Positions 33,314-42,814 are shown, counted from the first letter of the stretch. The stretch: 64,000 bases of DNA from Arthrobacter sp. MAHUQ-56 (GCF_019710585.1 NZ_JAIFZQ010000016.1:124001-188000); one strand, 5' to 3'. Numbers and translations are program-made. Notes: generated by a model not told the origin, from the letters alone.

Positions 33314-35794
33314 TCACCCTTCGCGGACCACCTCCGACGGGTCCTTGTCGAGCCGCCAGCCACGCCATCGGGGGTGCCGCAGCCGCCCGGGCCCGGTCCA
33401 CTCGCCGTACGTCACCTCGCCCACCAGTTCCGGTGCGACCCAGTGCGCATCCGCGGCGTCCGGTCGGGGGACGTCGTGGAATGGTGAGGTCTTCCGGCCC
33501 AGTCGCTCCACGGTCTGCCGCAGTTCCGTGAGTTCGCGCGTGCTGAATCCGCTGCCCACCCGGCCCACGTACTGCAGCTTGTCGCCGTCCGGGATGCCCA
33601 CCAGCAGCGAGCCCACCGTGTCCTGGCGGCCGCCTTTTCCCGGACGCCAGCCACCCACCACCACTTCCTGGGTCTGCTCCGTCTTGAGCTTGATCCAGGT
33701 GCGCGTCCGCTGGCCGCTGACGTAGCGGCTGTCCGTCCGCTTGGCCATCACGCCCTCGAGCCCCAGTTCCTGCGCGCTGTCGAGGAGGTGCCGGACGGGC
33801 TCGTCCAGTACGGGGGAGAGTTCCACGGGGCAGCCGGAGGGCGCGAAGAACTCCTCCAGCTGCTGGCGCCGCCTGGCCAGTGGCAGCCGCCGGAGGTCCT
33901 TTCCGCCGCTGAAGAGCAGGTCGAAGAGCATCAGCTGGACCGGGATGGCCACACGGGCCTTCGCGACGTCGGCGGCGCGGGTGAGCTTCATCCGGCCCTG
34001 GAGCAGCCCGAAGTCGGGCCTGCCGCCGGGGCCGGGGGCGATGATCTCCCCGTCCGCCACGAACGGTTTCCGCGGCCAGCATTCCGGATCGGTGAACTCC
34101 GGATAGGTGCGCGTGACGTCGTTGCCGTTGCGGCTGAAAATCCGGACTTTCTCCCCGTCGCCCACCAGGACGGCCCGGACCCCGTCCCATTTGAGTTCGT
34201 ACTGCCAGCTGCTGCCCTGCAGGTCGGCGGTGGTCCCGGAGGTGGCCATCATGGGACGGAACTCCAGCGGGTCCCCGGCCGCCGCAGCGGCCGGCATCTC
34301 GTCCTCGGCGTCGGGTGCAGGCGCTTCGCCGCCGTCCCCGGGCTCCTGCGCCGCCGGTGCCGCCCGTCGTCGTGCGCCTGGCTGCTCCTTGTCCATCAGG
34401 TGGATCAGCCATTGGCTTTCGGCGTCCTTGCCCTGCCCGCGCCCGGTGTGGATCAGGGCAATCTTCCTGGTCCCGCCCAGCCCGCCGCCCTCGGAGCCGG
34501 TGAGGGTGACGATGACTTCCTTGCCGTTGATCCATTTGTGCAATTCGTAGGTTCCGGTGTCCCAGATGCTCATCTCGCCCGCCCCGTACTGCCCCTTGGG
34601 AATCGTTCCGTGGAAGGTGAGGTAATCCATGGGATGGTCCTCGGTCTGGACGGCCAGGTGGTTCTTGCCGCCGGATTCCGGGACGCCCTTCGGCAGCGCC
34701 CACGACACCAGGACCCCCTCATGCTCCAACCGCAGGTCCCAGTGCAGGCGGGAGGCGTGGTGTTCCTGGATGACAAAGCTGTTGCCGCCGGTGGGGATCC
34801 CGGCGAAGGGCTCGGGCGTTGCCCCGGGATCGCGCATGGCGCGGTACTTGCCCAGGCGGGGATCGCCGTCGTCCTTCCCGTGGCCATGCTGCGTGGCACC
34901 GGGCGCTGCGTTGACGACGGCGGCAAACGGGTCCTTGCCGTCCCGCACCCGCCGCAGCACCTCCTGGTAGTCCAGGTGCCTGAGCCCGGCCGAGCCGATC
35001 TCGCGCCAGGTGCGCGGCGCGGCGACCATGGGCGTGGGCCTGCCGCGCAGGGAGTACGGGACAATCGTGGTTTTTGCAGCGTTGTTCTGGCTCCAGTCAA
35101 CGAGCACCTTGCCCGTGCGCAGGGTCTTTTTCATGTCGCTGACGGCGAGGTCCGGGTGGTCGGCCTCAAGGGCCCGTGCCAGCTCACGCGCGAAGGCGGA
35201 GACCTGGTCCGAGGTCTGGGTTCCATCCAGGGCGGCGTAGAGGTGAATTCCCTTGCTGCCGCTGGTGACGGGGACCGGGTCCAGTCCGACGTCCTGCAGG
35301 ATCGCGCGGGCAAGGAGGGCAACCTCGCGGCATTCGGCCAGGCCCGCCCCCTCGCCGGGGTCCAGGTCCAGCACCAGCCGGTCCGGGTTCAGCTGGTTGC
35401 CGTGCGAGTCCACCCGCCACTGGGGGACGTGGACCTCCAGGGAGTTGATCTGGCCGAACCAGGTCAGCGTGGCGGCGTCGTTGACCATGGGGTAGTAGAT
35501 GGTCCGGTCCTTGTGCGTGATACCTACACGCGGCAGCCAGCCGGGGGCGGAATCTTCGAGGTCCTTCTGGAAGAACACCTCACCGGGCTTGTCCGCCGTG
35601 CCCACGCCGTTGACCCACCGCTTCCGCGTGGCCGGCCGGTTCGCTGCCGCCGGAATCAGCACATGGGCCACCGCGGCGTAGTAGGCCAGCACGTCCGCCT
35701 TGGTGGTGCCGGTCTCCGGGTAGATGATTTTGTCGAGGTTGGTCAGGGTCAGTTCACGCCCCGCAACCCTGACGCGCTCCCTAGCGGCCGCCAT
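33314..35794 (-). CDS. ligD: ATP-dependent DNA ligase D (LigD), polymerase-phosphoesterase-ligase
   Basis: An 826-residue multi-domain repair enzyme for non-homologous end joining. The POL domain is N-terminal (residues about 10-290), with the metal motif LVLDLDPGEG and SGSKGIHLYA. The phosphoesterase domain (about 340-460) shows EHHASRLHWDLRLE and FHGTIPKGQYGAGEM. The ligase domain (about 520-820) has motif I YELKWDGVRAVL, whose Lys is adenylated, and KRTDSRYVSGQRTRTWIKLK. This POL-PE-LIG order matches mycobacterial LigD. It is divergent from ku with a 40-base gap. Confidence 0.95.
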   Translation of the reverse strand: MAAARERVRVAGRELTLTNLDKIIYPETGTTKADVLAYYAAVAHVLIPAAANRPATRKRWVNGVGTADKPGEVFFQKDLEDSAPGWLPRVGITHKDRTIYYPMVNDAATLTWFGQINSLEVHVPQWRVDSHGNQLNPDRLVLDLDPGEGAGLAECREVALLARAILQDVGLDPVPVTSGSKGIHLYAALDGTQTSDQVSAFARELARALEADHPDLAVSDMKKTLRTGKVLVDWSQNNAAKTTIVPYSLRGRPTPMVAAPRTWREIGSAGLRHLDYQEVLRRVRDGKDPFAAVVNAAPGATQHGHGKDDGDPRLGKYRAMRDPGATPEPFAGIPTGGNSFVIQEHHASRLHWDLRLEHEGVLVSWALPKGVPESGGKNHLAVQTEDHPMDYLTFHGTIPKGQYGAGEMSIWDTGTYELHKWINGKEVIVTLTGSEGGGLGGTRKIALIHTGRGQGKDAESQWLIHLMDKEQPGARRRAAPAAQEPGDGGEAPAPDAEDEMPAAAAAGDPLEFRPMMATSGTTADLQGSSWQYELKWDGVRAVLVGDGEKVRIFSRNGNDVTRTYPEFTDPECWPRKPFVADGEIIAPGPGGRPDFGLLQGRMKLTRAADVAKARVAIPVQLMLFDLLFSGGKDLRRLPLARRRQQLEEFFAPSGCPVELSPVLDEPVRHLLDSAQELGLEGVMAKRTDSRYVSGQRTRTWIKLKTEQTQEVVVGGWRPGKGGRQDTVGSLLVGIPDGDKLQYVGRVGSGFSTRELTELRQTVERLGRKTSPFHDVPRPDAADAHWVAPELVGEVTYGEWTGPGRLRHPRWRGWRLDKDPSEVVREG

Positions 35795-35834
35795 GGGGCT
35801 TCACCTCCGGCCCGGTGTGCTGTTGACTGTAGTA

Positions 35835-36938
35835 ATGAGAGCCATCTGGAAAGGTGCCATCGCGTTTGGGCTGGTCAACGTGCCCGTGAAGGTCTACAGC
35901 GCCACTGAGGATCATGACATCAGTCTGCACCAGGTTCACAACGCAGACGGCGGAAGGATCCGCTACCAGCGGCGGTGCGAGGTCTGCGGCGAGGTGATCG
36001 ACTACTCGGACATCGAAAAGGCGTTCGAGGAGGACGGCCGGACGGTGGTCCTCACCAAGGATGAGCTCAAGGCTATCCCGGCCGAGAACAGCCATGAGAT
36101 CGAAGTGGTGCAGTTCGTCCCGTCCGAGCAGCTCGAACCCATGATGTTCGAAAAGAGCTACTACCTGGAACCGGACTCCAAATCGCCCAAAGCTTACGTG
36201 CTGCTGCGCCGGGCGCTCGAGGACACGGACCGCGTGGCCATTGTCCAGTTTGCGCTGCGGGAGAAGACCCGGCTGGGGGCCCTCCGGATCAAGGACGACG
36301 TCCTGGTGCTGCAGTCGCTCCTGTGGCCCGACGAAGTGCGCGAAGCCAGCTTCCCCTCCCTCGACGCCTCGATCAGGATTTCCGCGCAGGAACGCGACAT
36401 GTCCGCCGCGCTCGTGGAATCCATGGCGGCCGACTTCGACCCCGCCGCCTTCACGGACGACTACCAGGTGCAGCTCCGCCAGCTCATCGACGCCAAGCTG
36501 GAGCAGGGCGAATCGCTGGACACCGGGGAAACCTTTGGGGTGGAAGCCGGGCAGGGCGGCAAGGGCGAGGTCATCGACCTGATGGAGGCCCTGAAACGCA
36601 GCCTGGACCGGAAGCGCGGCGGCGGGGAAGCTGCCGCCAGCGGGGCAGCCGGGGACGAAGCCGACACCGGCGACGACGAGGAAGCCCCCGCCAAACCGGC
36701 CCGCAAGACCGGGACCAGGGCCGCTGCCTCGAAGAATGCTGCCTCGAAGACTGCAGCTTCGAACGCGGACGAAGGAAAGACTGCGGCCGGCAAGTCTTCC
36801 GCGAAGTCCACGTCCACAGCCTCCAAAGCGGCCGCGTCCAAGTCGACGGCTTCCAAAACAGCAGCGACCAAGACCGCCGGAACCAAGACCGCAGCCAAGC
36901 CGGCAGCCAAGACCACCAGGGCGCGCAAGCCGGCCTGA
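35835..36938 (+). CDS. ku: Ku DNA end-binding protein with long basic tail
   Basis: A 367-residue bacterial Ku. The homodimeric ring that threads onto DNA ends and recruits LigD is encoded by residues 1 to about 260: MRAIWKGAIAFGLVNVPVK is the start signature, RCEVCGEVIDYSDI follows, and EVIDLMEALKRSL ends the core. The last 100 residues are a low-complexity tail rich in Lys, Ala, Ser and Thr with repeated AASK/TASK units, as in histone-like tails. Such extensions bind DNA in some actinobacterial Ku proteins. The start at 35835 is the conserved Met. Confidence 0.95.
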   Translation: MRAIWKGAIAFGLVNVPVKVYSATEDHDISLHQVHNADGGRIRYQRRCEVCGEVIDYSDIEKAFEEDGRTVVLTKDELKAIPAENSHEIEVVQFVPSEQLEPMMFEKSYYLEPDSKSPKAYVLLRRALEDTDRVAIVQFALREKTRLGALRIKDDVLVLQSLLWPDEVREASFPSLDASIRISAQERDMSAALVESMAADFDPAAFTDDYQVQLRQLIDAKLEQGESLDTGETFGVEAGQGGKGEVIDLMEALKRSLDRKRGGGEAAASGAAGDEADTGDDEEAPAKPARKTGTRAAASKNAASKTAASNADEGKTAAGKSSAKSTSTASKAAASKSTASKTAATKTAGTKTAAKPAAKTTRARKPA

Positions 36939-36986
36939 TCCTGCTGTCCCGCTGTCAGTGGCCGTCCCCTTTGCAGGGGGCCGTCC

Positions 36987-37063
36987 CTTGACAGCGGGCC
37001 TGCCTTGACAGCGCCACTCCCTTGTCGGCGGGCCTGCGTTACAGCGCCACTCCCTTTACAGCG
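36987..37063 (+). repeat. Imperfect 34-bp tandem repeat downstream of ku
   Basis: Two copies start at 36987 (34 bases) and 37021 (33 bases), with a partial third from 37054. Shared parts are GGGCCTGC and ACAGCGCCACTCC. Each copy has a TTGACA- or TTACA-like start, but no -10 element is clear. The repeats lie between ku and the methyltransferase, about 95 bases before the next start. Confidence 0.6.
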
Positions 37064-37157
37064 TGACGGGGCGCGTCCACAATGGGTCGCATCACAGCCT
37101 CCGCTGTGCCAACAGCGTGCTGATACTCATTGAACGGACACGTAAAGGGGCGCGGGC

Positions 37158-38003
37158 ATGGACGACCAGACCAGCACGGTGGAGGCGGACCGGGAGCTCA
37201 AGAAGAAGCACCGGGCGATGTGGGCCTCGGGGGACTACCCGGCCCTTGCGGACGAAATGCTCCTGGAACTGGGGGCTGTCCTGGTTGAGGCCTGCGGGAT
37301 CAAGCCGCGGCAGCGCGTCCTGGACGTGGCGGCAGGAACCGGAAACGCCGCCATTCCCGCGGCAATGATGGGCGCCTCAGTGGTGGCCAGCGACCTCACC
37401 CCGGAACTCTTCGAGGCAGGACGGCGGGAGGCGGCCAACCGGGGCGTCAGCCTGGAGTGGCAGGAAGGCGACGCTGAGGCCCTGCCGTTCGGCGACGGCG
37501 AGTTCGACGCGGTGATGTCATGCATCGGCGTGATGTTCGCCCCGCACCACCAGGCGGCCGCCGACGAGCTGCTGCGGGTGTGCAAGCCGGGAGGCAGCAT
37601 CGGATTGCTGTGCTGGACGCCGGAAGGCTTCATCGGGCAGATGTTCGCCGTGCTGAAGCCTTTCGCGCCGCCGCCTCCGCCGGGTGCACAGCCGGCGCCG
37701 CTCTGGGGGAATGAAGAGCATGTCCGCGAACTGCTGGGCAGCAGGATCACCGACATCCAGACCCGCAAAAAGAACCTGGCGGTCCGCAGTTTCCACCAGC
37801 CGGCCGACTTTGTCCGCTACTTCAAATCCCACTACGGCCCCATCATCTCCGTCTACAAGTTCCTCGGCGAGGACCAGGAGAAGGTGGCCGCACTGGACAA
37901 GGCCCTCACCGAACTCGCCGACTCCTTCGGCGACGCACACGGTGACGTCCCGTTCCAGATGGAATGGGAGTACCTGCTGTTCACGGCACGGAAGGCATCA
38001 TGA
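37158..38003 (+). CDS. Class I SAM-dependent methyltransferase (UbiE-like)
   Basis: A 281-residue methyltransferase. The SAM motif I is LDVAAGTGNAAI; the acidic end of the second strand is in ASDLTPELF; motif II reads GEFDAVMSCIGVMFAPHH and motif III is LLRVCKPGGSIGLLCW. A Pro-rich stretch (PPPPPGAQP) follows. The general architecture fits small-molecule methyltransferases, but the acceptor is unknown. Its stop overlaps the start of the SRPBCC gene (ATGA), so the two are co-translated. Confidence 0.85.
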   Translation: MDDQTSTVEADRELKKKHRAMWASGDYPALADEMLLELGAVLVEACGIKPRQRVLDVAAGTGNAAIPAAMMGASVVASDLTPELFEAGRREAANRGVSLEWQEGDAEALPFGDGEFDAVMSCIGVMFAPHHQAAADELLRVCKPGGSIGLLCWTPEGFIGQMFAVLKPFAPPPPPGAQPAPLWGNEEHVRELLGSRITDIQTRKKNLAVRSFHQPADFVRYFKSHYGPIISVYKFLGEDQEKVAALDKALTELADSFGDAHGDVPFQMEWEYLLFTARKAS

Positions 38004-38434
38004 TGCCGGAAGACCATGTGGCAACCTCCACGACTACCATCGAAGCCCGGCCCGGCCGCGTCTGGGAAGTGATCACCGACCCGGCGGCGGTGAAGGAGTT
38101 CATGTTCGGGGCCGAGGTGCAGACCGACTGGAAAGTGGGAAGCCCGATCACCTGGCAGGGCGAGTGGGAGGGCAAGCCGTTCCAGGACAAGGGCGAAATC
38201 AGGGACATCGTCCCGGGCCGGAAGCTGGTCTACACCCACTTCAGCCCCATGTCCGGCCAGGAGGACAAGCCGGAAAACTACCACACGCTGGAATGGACCC
38301 TTGAGGACCAGGGCGGCGCCACCCGGCTGACGCTCGCCCAGGACAACAACCCCACCCCCGAGGCGGCCGCCCATTCCAAGGCCATGTGGGACAAGCTCGT
38401 GGGTGACGTCAAGGCGCTCGCCGAACGCGGCTGA
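38000..38434 (+). CDS. SRPBCC (AHSA1-type) ligand-binding protein
   Basis: A 144-residue START/AHA1-like protein. The N-terminal IEARPGRVWEVITDPAAVKE is the hallmark strand-helix, and the C-terminal helix ends with AMWDKLVGDVKALAE. The fold forms a hydrophobic cavity that binds small lipid-like molecules. It overlaps the preceding methyltransferase gene, so it may hold that enzyme's substrate or product; this is inference. A terminator follows. Confidence 0.85.
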   Translation: MMPEDHVATSTTTIEARPGRVWEVITDPAAVKEFMFGAEVQTDWKVGSPITWQGEWEGKPFQDKGEIRDIVPGRKLVYTHFSPMSGQEDKPENYHTLEWTLEDQGGATRLTLAQDNNPTPEAAAHSKAMWDKLVGDVKALAERG

Positions 38435-38513
38435 CCCCCGCTGATCCAGTTGGGGCCCGGCTGACCCAGTTGGGTGGACGCGCCAGTGGTGGGGCCGCCG
38501 CTTAAGCCAAGCA

Positions 38514-38558
38514 GCCGCCGTCGGGCACTTCCCTGGTGGGAAGGCGCCCGACGGCGGC
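38514..38558. terminator. Bidirectional terminator, two-tier hairpin
   Basis: A 13-bp outer stem (GCCGCCGTCGGGC with complement) and a 6-bp inner stem (CTTCCC/GGGAAG) around TGGT. It lies between the convergent SRPBCC gene and ptsH. Confidence 0.8.
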
Positions 38559-38583
38559 CGGCTGGTCAGTGCGTTAAGTGCTA

Positions 38584-38859
38584 CTAGGCGTCGTGGTCCG
38601 TTTCCAGGATCTGCACCAGGCGTTCCAGAGCGTCGTCCGCACCCGCACCTTCGGCGCGGAGGACCACCACGTCGCCGTGCTCGGCGCCCAGGCTCATGAG
38701 GGACAGGATACTGGCGGCATCCATGGCCTCGTCCGCGGGCTCGCCTTCACGGGCGATGGTGATGTCCAGGTCGAACTCGCCTGCAGCCTCGGCGAAGATG
38801 GCGGCGGGGCGTGCGTGCAGGCCCACGCGGCTGGCGACGGTTGCGGTGCGTTCTGGCAT
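38584..38859 (-). CDS. ptsH: HPr phosphocarrier protein of the PTS
   Basis: A 91-residue HPr that passes phosphate from enzyme I to the sugar-specific EIIA domains. The active-site His15 lies in VGLHARPAA. A regulatory-type serine region (SILSLMSLGA) is near residue 50. GGAGCAAAA precedes the ATG. It is the last gene of the minus-strand fruR-fruK-fruA-ptsH run, 63 bases after fruA. This arrangement suggests that fructose induces HPr together with its transporter. Confidence 0.95.
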   Translation of the reverse strand: MPERTATVASRVGLHARPAAIFAEAAGEFDLDITIAREGEPADEAMDAASILSLMSLGAEHGDVVVLRAEGAGADDALERLVQILETDHDA

Positions 38860-38922
38860 TTTTGCTCCTTTGTCGTTCGGCGGCTGATGTTCAGCACCGG
38901 AAGGTAGGTGGGTGGGACCGGC

Positions 38923-41016
38923 TCAGGCGGTTACGGGAACCGGTTCAACCGTATCAACGGTCTTCTTCACTGCCCAGCGCTTGAGGGCGATCACGGACAG
39001 TGCCGTGACGACGGTTCCGACGGCGATTGAGACGACGAACATCACGAAGTTGTCGATGGCGAAGAAGACGAAGATGCCGCCGTGCGGGGCCTTCGAACCC
39101 ACGGCTGCAGCCATCGAAATGGCTCCGGTGACGGCGCCGCCCAGCATGCTGGCAGGGATGACGCGCAGCGGGTCGGCCGCGGCGAACGGGATGGCGCCTT
39201 CGGAGATGAAGGAGGCACCCAGCAGCCAGGCTGCCTTGCCGTTTTCCTGCTCGGCGAGGCTGAACAGCTTCTTGTTCAGGACGGTCGAAGCCAGCGCCAT
39301 GGCCAGCGGGGGAACCATGCCGGACGCCATGACCGCTGCCATGATCTGCCACGGGGCCTGGTTGTCGATGGTTGCGGCGCCCAGGCCGGCGACGGCGAAG
39401 GAGTAGGCAACCTTGTTGACCGGGCCGCCGAGGTCGAAGCACATCATCAGGCCGAGGATCACGCCGAGGGCAATGGCTCCTGCGCCGGTGAGGCCGGAGA
39501 GCCAGCCGTTCAGGCCGTTCGTGATGGCGACGATCGGGCCGCCCAGGATCAGGAACATCAGGCCGGACGCCACCAGGGAGGCCAGCAGCGGGATGATGAC
39601 AACGGGCATCAGGCCGCGCAGCCAGCGTGCCACCTGCAGGCGGCCCACCACGTGGGCGATGTAGCCGGCGAGCAGGCCGCCGACGATGCCGCCAAGGAAG
39701 CCGGCTCCCATGAACCCGGCAACAGCACCGGCGACGAAGCCGGGGGCGATGCCGGGACGGTCTGCGATGGCGTACGCGATGTAGCCGGCCAGCGCCGGAA
39801 CAAGGAAGCCAAGGGACAGGGCACCGATCTTGAACAGCACGGCGCCGAGGTAGGCACCCAGCGGGCCCCAGGCATTCTCAGGGAATTCCGTGGGCAGGTT
39901 GAAGAGGCTGTTCTGGACCACGATGGTGTCCGCGTACTTGGTGATCAGGTAGCCGCCCATGAGGAAGCCGAGGGCGATCAGCAGGCCGCCGCCGGCCACG
40001 AACGGAATCATGTAACTGACACCCGTGAGCAGGGCCTTCTTGAGCTTCTGGCCGATGTGCTCGCCCTTTTCCTCGGCCTCGTGCTCGGCCTGCTCCTCCG
40101 CACCGAAGTGCGGGACGCGGCGGGCGTTGGGGTTGTCGGCCGCGGCGAGGGCTTCCTGGACCATCTTGTCCGGTTCGTCGATGCCGCGCTTGACCGGTGC
40201 GTTGACCACGGGCTTGCCAGCGAAACGTTCCTTGCCGCGAACGTCCACGTCGACGGCAAAGATTACGGCGTCCGCTGCGGCGATGACGGCAGGGTCCAGT
40301 GCCTTGGCACCGGAGGAGCCCTGGGTCTCCACCTGCAGGTCCACGCCGACTTCCTTGGCTGCTGCCACCAGGGAATCGGCGGCCATGTAGGTGTGCGCGA
40401 TGCCGGTGGGGCAGGCAGTCACGGCGACGAGGCGCTTGGGGCCGCGGGCGGCGGAACCTGCCGGAGCCTCGCCGGTGGTGGCGGCCGCCGGGGCAGAACC
40501 TGCGCCGACGCTCGCGCCGACCGGTACCGCATCAGCGGGGGCGGCTGCGGCGTGGGCCGCCGGCTTGTCAGCCAGGGCGCCGTTGACGAGCTCGACGATC
40601 TCAGCCTCGGAGGACGCGTTGCGCAGGGCAGCGGTGAAGTCCTTCTTGATAAGGGACCGCGCCAGCTTCGAGAGCAGCTTCAGGTGTTCCTGGTCGGCCC
40701 CGTCGGGCGCGGCGATGAAGAACACGAGGTCGGCAGGGCCGTCCTTGGCGCCGAAGTCCACCTTCGGGTTCAGGCGTGCCATGGCCAGGGTGGGCACCGT
40801 GACGGCGGCCGAGCGGCAGTGCGGGATGGCGATGCCGCCGGGGATGCCCGTGGCGGTCTTCTGCTCGCGGGCGAAGGCGTCGGCGAAGAGGCCCTCCACT
40901 TCTGATGCGCGTCCGGTGGCAGCTACCTTGCTTGCCAGATGCCGGATCACCGTCTCGGGCGCGTTGCCCAGGTTCTGGTCGAGCTCGACCAGTTCCGTGG
41001 TGATGAGCTGAGTCAC
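38923..41016 (-). CDS. fruA: PTS fructose-specific EIIABC
   Basis: A 697-residue fructose permease with domains in the order IIA, IIB, IIC. EIIA (1-148) carries phospho-His66 in GIAIPHCRS. A Gly/Ala-rich linker leads to EIIB (about 193-300) with phospho-Cys202 in TACPTGIAHTYMAA. EIIC (about 330-690) has about nine hydrophobic segments beginning KKALLTGVSYMIPFVAGGG. It imports fructose as fructose 1-phosphate. The GTG start at 41016 lies two bases after the fruK stop, so they are coupled. Confidence 0.95.
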   Translation of the reverse strand: MTQLITTELVELDQNLGNAPETVIRHLASKVAATGRASEVEGLFADAFAREQKTATGIPGGIAIPHCRSAAVTVPTLAMARLNPKVDFGAKDGPADLVFFIAAPDGADQEHLKLLSKLARSLIKKDFTAALRNASSEAEIVELVNGALADKPAAHAAAAPADAVPVGASVGAGSAPAAATTGEAPAGSAARGPKRLVAVTACPTGIAHTYMAADSLVAAAKEVGVDLQVETQGSSGAKALDPAVIAAADAVIFAVDVDVRGKERFAGKPVVNAPVKRGIDEPDKMVQEALAAADNPNARRVPHFGAEEQAEHEAEEKGEHIGQKLKKALLTGVSYMIPFVAGGGLLIALGFLMGGYLITKYADTIVVQNSLFNLPTEFPENAWGPLGAYLGAVLFKIGALSLGFLVPALAGYIAYAIADRPGIAPGFVAGAVAGFMGAGFLGGIVGGLLAGYIAHVVGRLQVARWLRGLMPVVIIPLLASLVASGLMFLILGGPIVAITNGLNGWLSGLTGAGAIALGVILGLMMCFDLGGPVNKVAYSFAVAGLGAATIDNQAPWQIMAAVMASGMVPPLAMALASTVLNKKLFSLAEQENGKAAWLLGASFISEGAIPFAAADPLRVIPASMLGGAVTGAISMAAAVGSKAPHGGIFVFFAIDNFVMFVVSIAVGTVVTALSVIALKRWAVKKTVDTVEPVPVTA

Positions 41017-41018
41017 TG

Positions 41019-42011
41019 TCAATCCTTTCGAAGGGCCGTGATGGTTACGGCATCCGGGGTGGTTTGGTGTACTGCCGGAACAGTGGAACCCGGCAGCGAG
41101 GCAGCGGCGGCACCATGGGCCACCGCCTGACGAAGGCAGTCGGCCGGGGCCGCGCCCTGGCCGTGGGCGAGCAGGTAGCCGGCCAGGGCGGAGTCGCCCG
41201 CGCCGACGGTACTGACCGCGGAGACCGGCGGATGCGTGGCCAGCCACGCGCCGTCGGCTGTTACCAGGACAGCTCCCTTGGATCCGAGAGTTGCCAGCAC
41301 AGCACCCACACCTGAACGGACGACGGCGGCTGCGGCTGCGGCGGCAGCTGCCGGGTCCGCTTCCAGTTCGTCGCCGGTGGCCGGGGCGAAACCGGCGGCT
41401 GCGGCCAGTTCCGCCAGTTCTTCGGCGTTGGGCTTGAGGAGGTCCGGCATACCCTCCGGGCCGCCGGTGAGGGCGGCGGCGAGGGGCAGTCCGGACGAGT
41501 CGACGGCGATCAGTGGCGTACGTGCCGAGGATGCGCCGTCGGCGGAGGAACGCAGGCGGCGGGCCGCCGTCGCGTAGAAGTCCCCGGGGAAGCCGGGCGG
41601 CAGGGAGCCGGCCAGGACCACCCAGCTGGCGCCGCGCGAGCTTTCCACCAGCAGCTTGAGGAGGGCTTCCTGCTCGTTTTCGTCGAGCACGGGCCCGGGT
41701 TCGTTGATCTTGGTGGTCACGCCGCCGGGCTCGGTGAGTGCCACGTTGGTGCGCAGCGTCTCATCGATGGGAAGGGACACGAAAGGCACCGCCTGCTCCC
41801 GCAGCCCGGCAAGGACGGGATCGTTGTCCGCGCCGGGGAGGACTGCCAAGGATTCGAGGCCGGAGGCCACCAGCGCCCGGGAGACGTTGACGCCCTTGCC
41901 GCCGGATTCCTGGCTGACGGAGACCGCCCGCTGGACCTCGCCGCGCTGCAGCGGACCCGGCAGGGCGACGGTACGGTCCAGGCTGGGGTTGGCCGTGAAG
42001 GTGACGATCAT
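41019..42011 (-). CDS. fruK: 1-phosphofructokinase
   Basis: A 330-residue PfkB-family kinase converting fructose 1-phosphate to fructose 1,6-bisphosphate. MIVTFTANPSLDRTV is the conserved start, GGKGVNVSRAL the N-terminal signature, LAGSLPPGF a substrate loop, and VGAGDSALAGYLLA the C-terminal PfkB signature with the catalytic Asp. Ala-rich stretches in the second half are long but in frame. It overlaps the fruR stop by four bases (ATGA) and precedes fruA. Confidence 0.93.
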   Translation of the reverse strand: MIVTFTANPSLDRTVALPGPLQRGEVQRAVSVSQESGGKGVNVSRALVASGLESLAVLPGADNDPVLAGLREQAVPFVSLPIDETLRTNVALTEPGGVTTKINEPGPVLDENEQEALLKLLVESSRGASWVVLAGSLPPGFPGDFYATAARRLRSSADGASSARTPLIAVDSSGLPLAAALTGGPEGMPDLLKPNAEELAELAAAAGFAPATGDELEADPAAAAAAAAAVVRSGVGAVLATLGSKGAVLVTADGAWLATHPPVSAVSTVGAGDSALAGYLLAHGQGAAPADCLRQAVAHGAAAASLPGSTVPAVHQTTPDAVTITALRKD

Positions 42012-42814
42012 GCGATCACCACGTCCACGCCGGCCTCTTCCAGGGCGGCTGCGAGTTCAGGTCCGGGTTGGCTGTCTGTAATCAAGGTGTCCAGATCTTT
42101 CAGGGAGGCGAACTGGACCAGGGTTTCCGTGTCCAGCTTGGAGGAGTCGGCCAGCACCACAATGCGGCGTGCCGACTGGACGAAAGCTGCCTTGACGGCG
42201 GCTTCCTCGGGATCGGGAGTGCTGACGCCAAAGCTGGCGTGGATGCCGTTCGTGCCGATGAAGGCGATGTCCGGCCGAAGCCTGGCAGCGGCGTCGACGG
42301 TTGCCTGGCCCACGGCCACCTGGGTGATTCCGCGTACCCGGCCGCCCAGGATCTGCAGCGCGATGCCGGGAACGGTGGAGAGCTTGCTGGCGATGGGCAC
42401 CGCGTGGGTGATGACCACCAGTTCCGGCCGGGTCCCGTTGCCCTCTGCGGGTTCGGCGGCGGTCTGCCGGGCGAGCAGGTCCGCGAGCACTTCGGTGGTG
42501 GTGCCGCCGTCCACCAGCACACTGGCGGGAGCGTTGCGGGGGATCAGGGCAAGCGCGGCTTCGGCAATCCGGATCTTCTGTTCCGGGCGCTGGATGGCGC
42601 GCTCCGTCACGCTTTCCTCGGTGGTGCTGAAACGGTCCGCCGCCACTGCACCCCCGTGGACGCGGCGCACGGTTCCTGCGCTTTCCAGGGTTGCCAGGTC
42701 CCGGCGGACAGTTTCGGTGGTGATGCGGAAGCGCTCGGCCAGCAGGGTCACGCTGACCCGGCCACTGCCGGCCACAAGCTCGGCAATCTTTTGCTGGCGC
42801 TCCTCCGCGAACAC
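42008..42814 (-). CDS. fruR: DeoR-family regulator of the fru operon
   Basis: A 268-residue DeoR/GlpR-type repressor. The N-terminal winged helix has RQQKIAELVAGSGRVSVT and ERFRITTETVRRDLATLE. The sugar-phosphate-binding domain includes VHGGAV, VLVDGGTTTEVL and FIGTNGIHASFGV. Such regulators are relieved by fructose 1-phosphate. It is the first gene of the operon, so it is autoregulated. The start is GTG (MFAEERQQ). A promoter and a CRP-like site lie upstream. Confidence 0.9.
   Translation of the reverse strand: MFAEERQQKIAELVAGSGRVSVTLLAERFRITTETVRRDLATLESAGTVRRVHGGAVAADRFSTTEESVTERAIQRPEQKIRIAEAALALIPRNAPASVLVDGGTTTEVLADLLARQTAAEPAEGNGTRPELVVITHAVPIASKLSTVPGIALQILGGRVRGITQVAVGQATVDAAARLRPDIAFIGTNGIHASFGVSTPDPEEAAVKAAFVQSARRIVVLADSSKLDTETLVQFASLKDLDTLITDSQPGPELAAALEEAGVDVVIA

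Noticed and set aside
36987-37063. Promoters from the repeated TTGACA motifs after ku
   Set aside because: No -10 element at correct spacing follows any of them.
39082-40905. A 607-residue open frame on the plus strand
   Set aside because: Antisense of fruA. Composition is the mirror of the PTS gene and there is no start signal.
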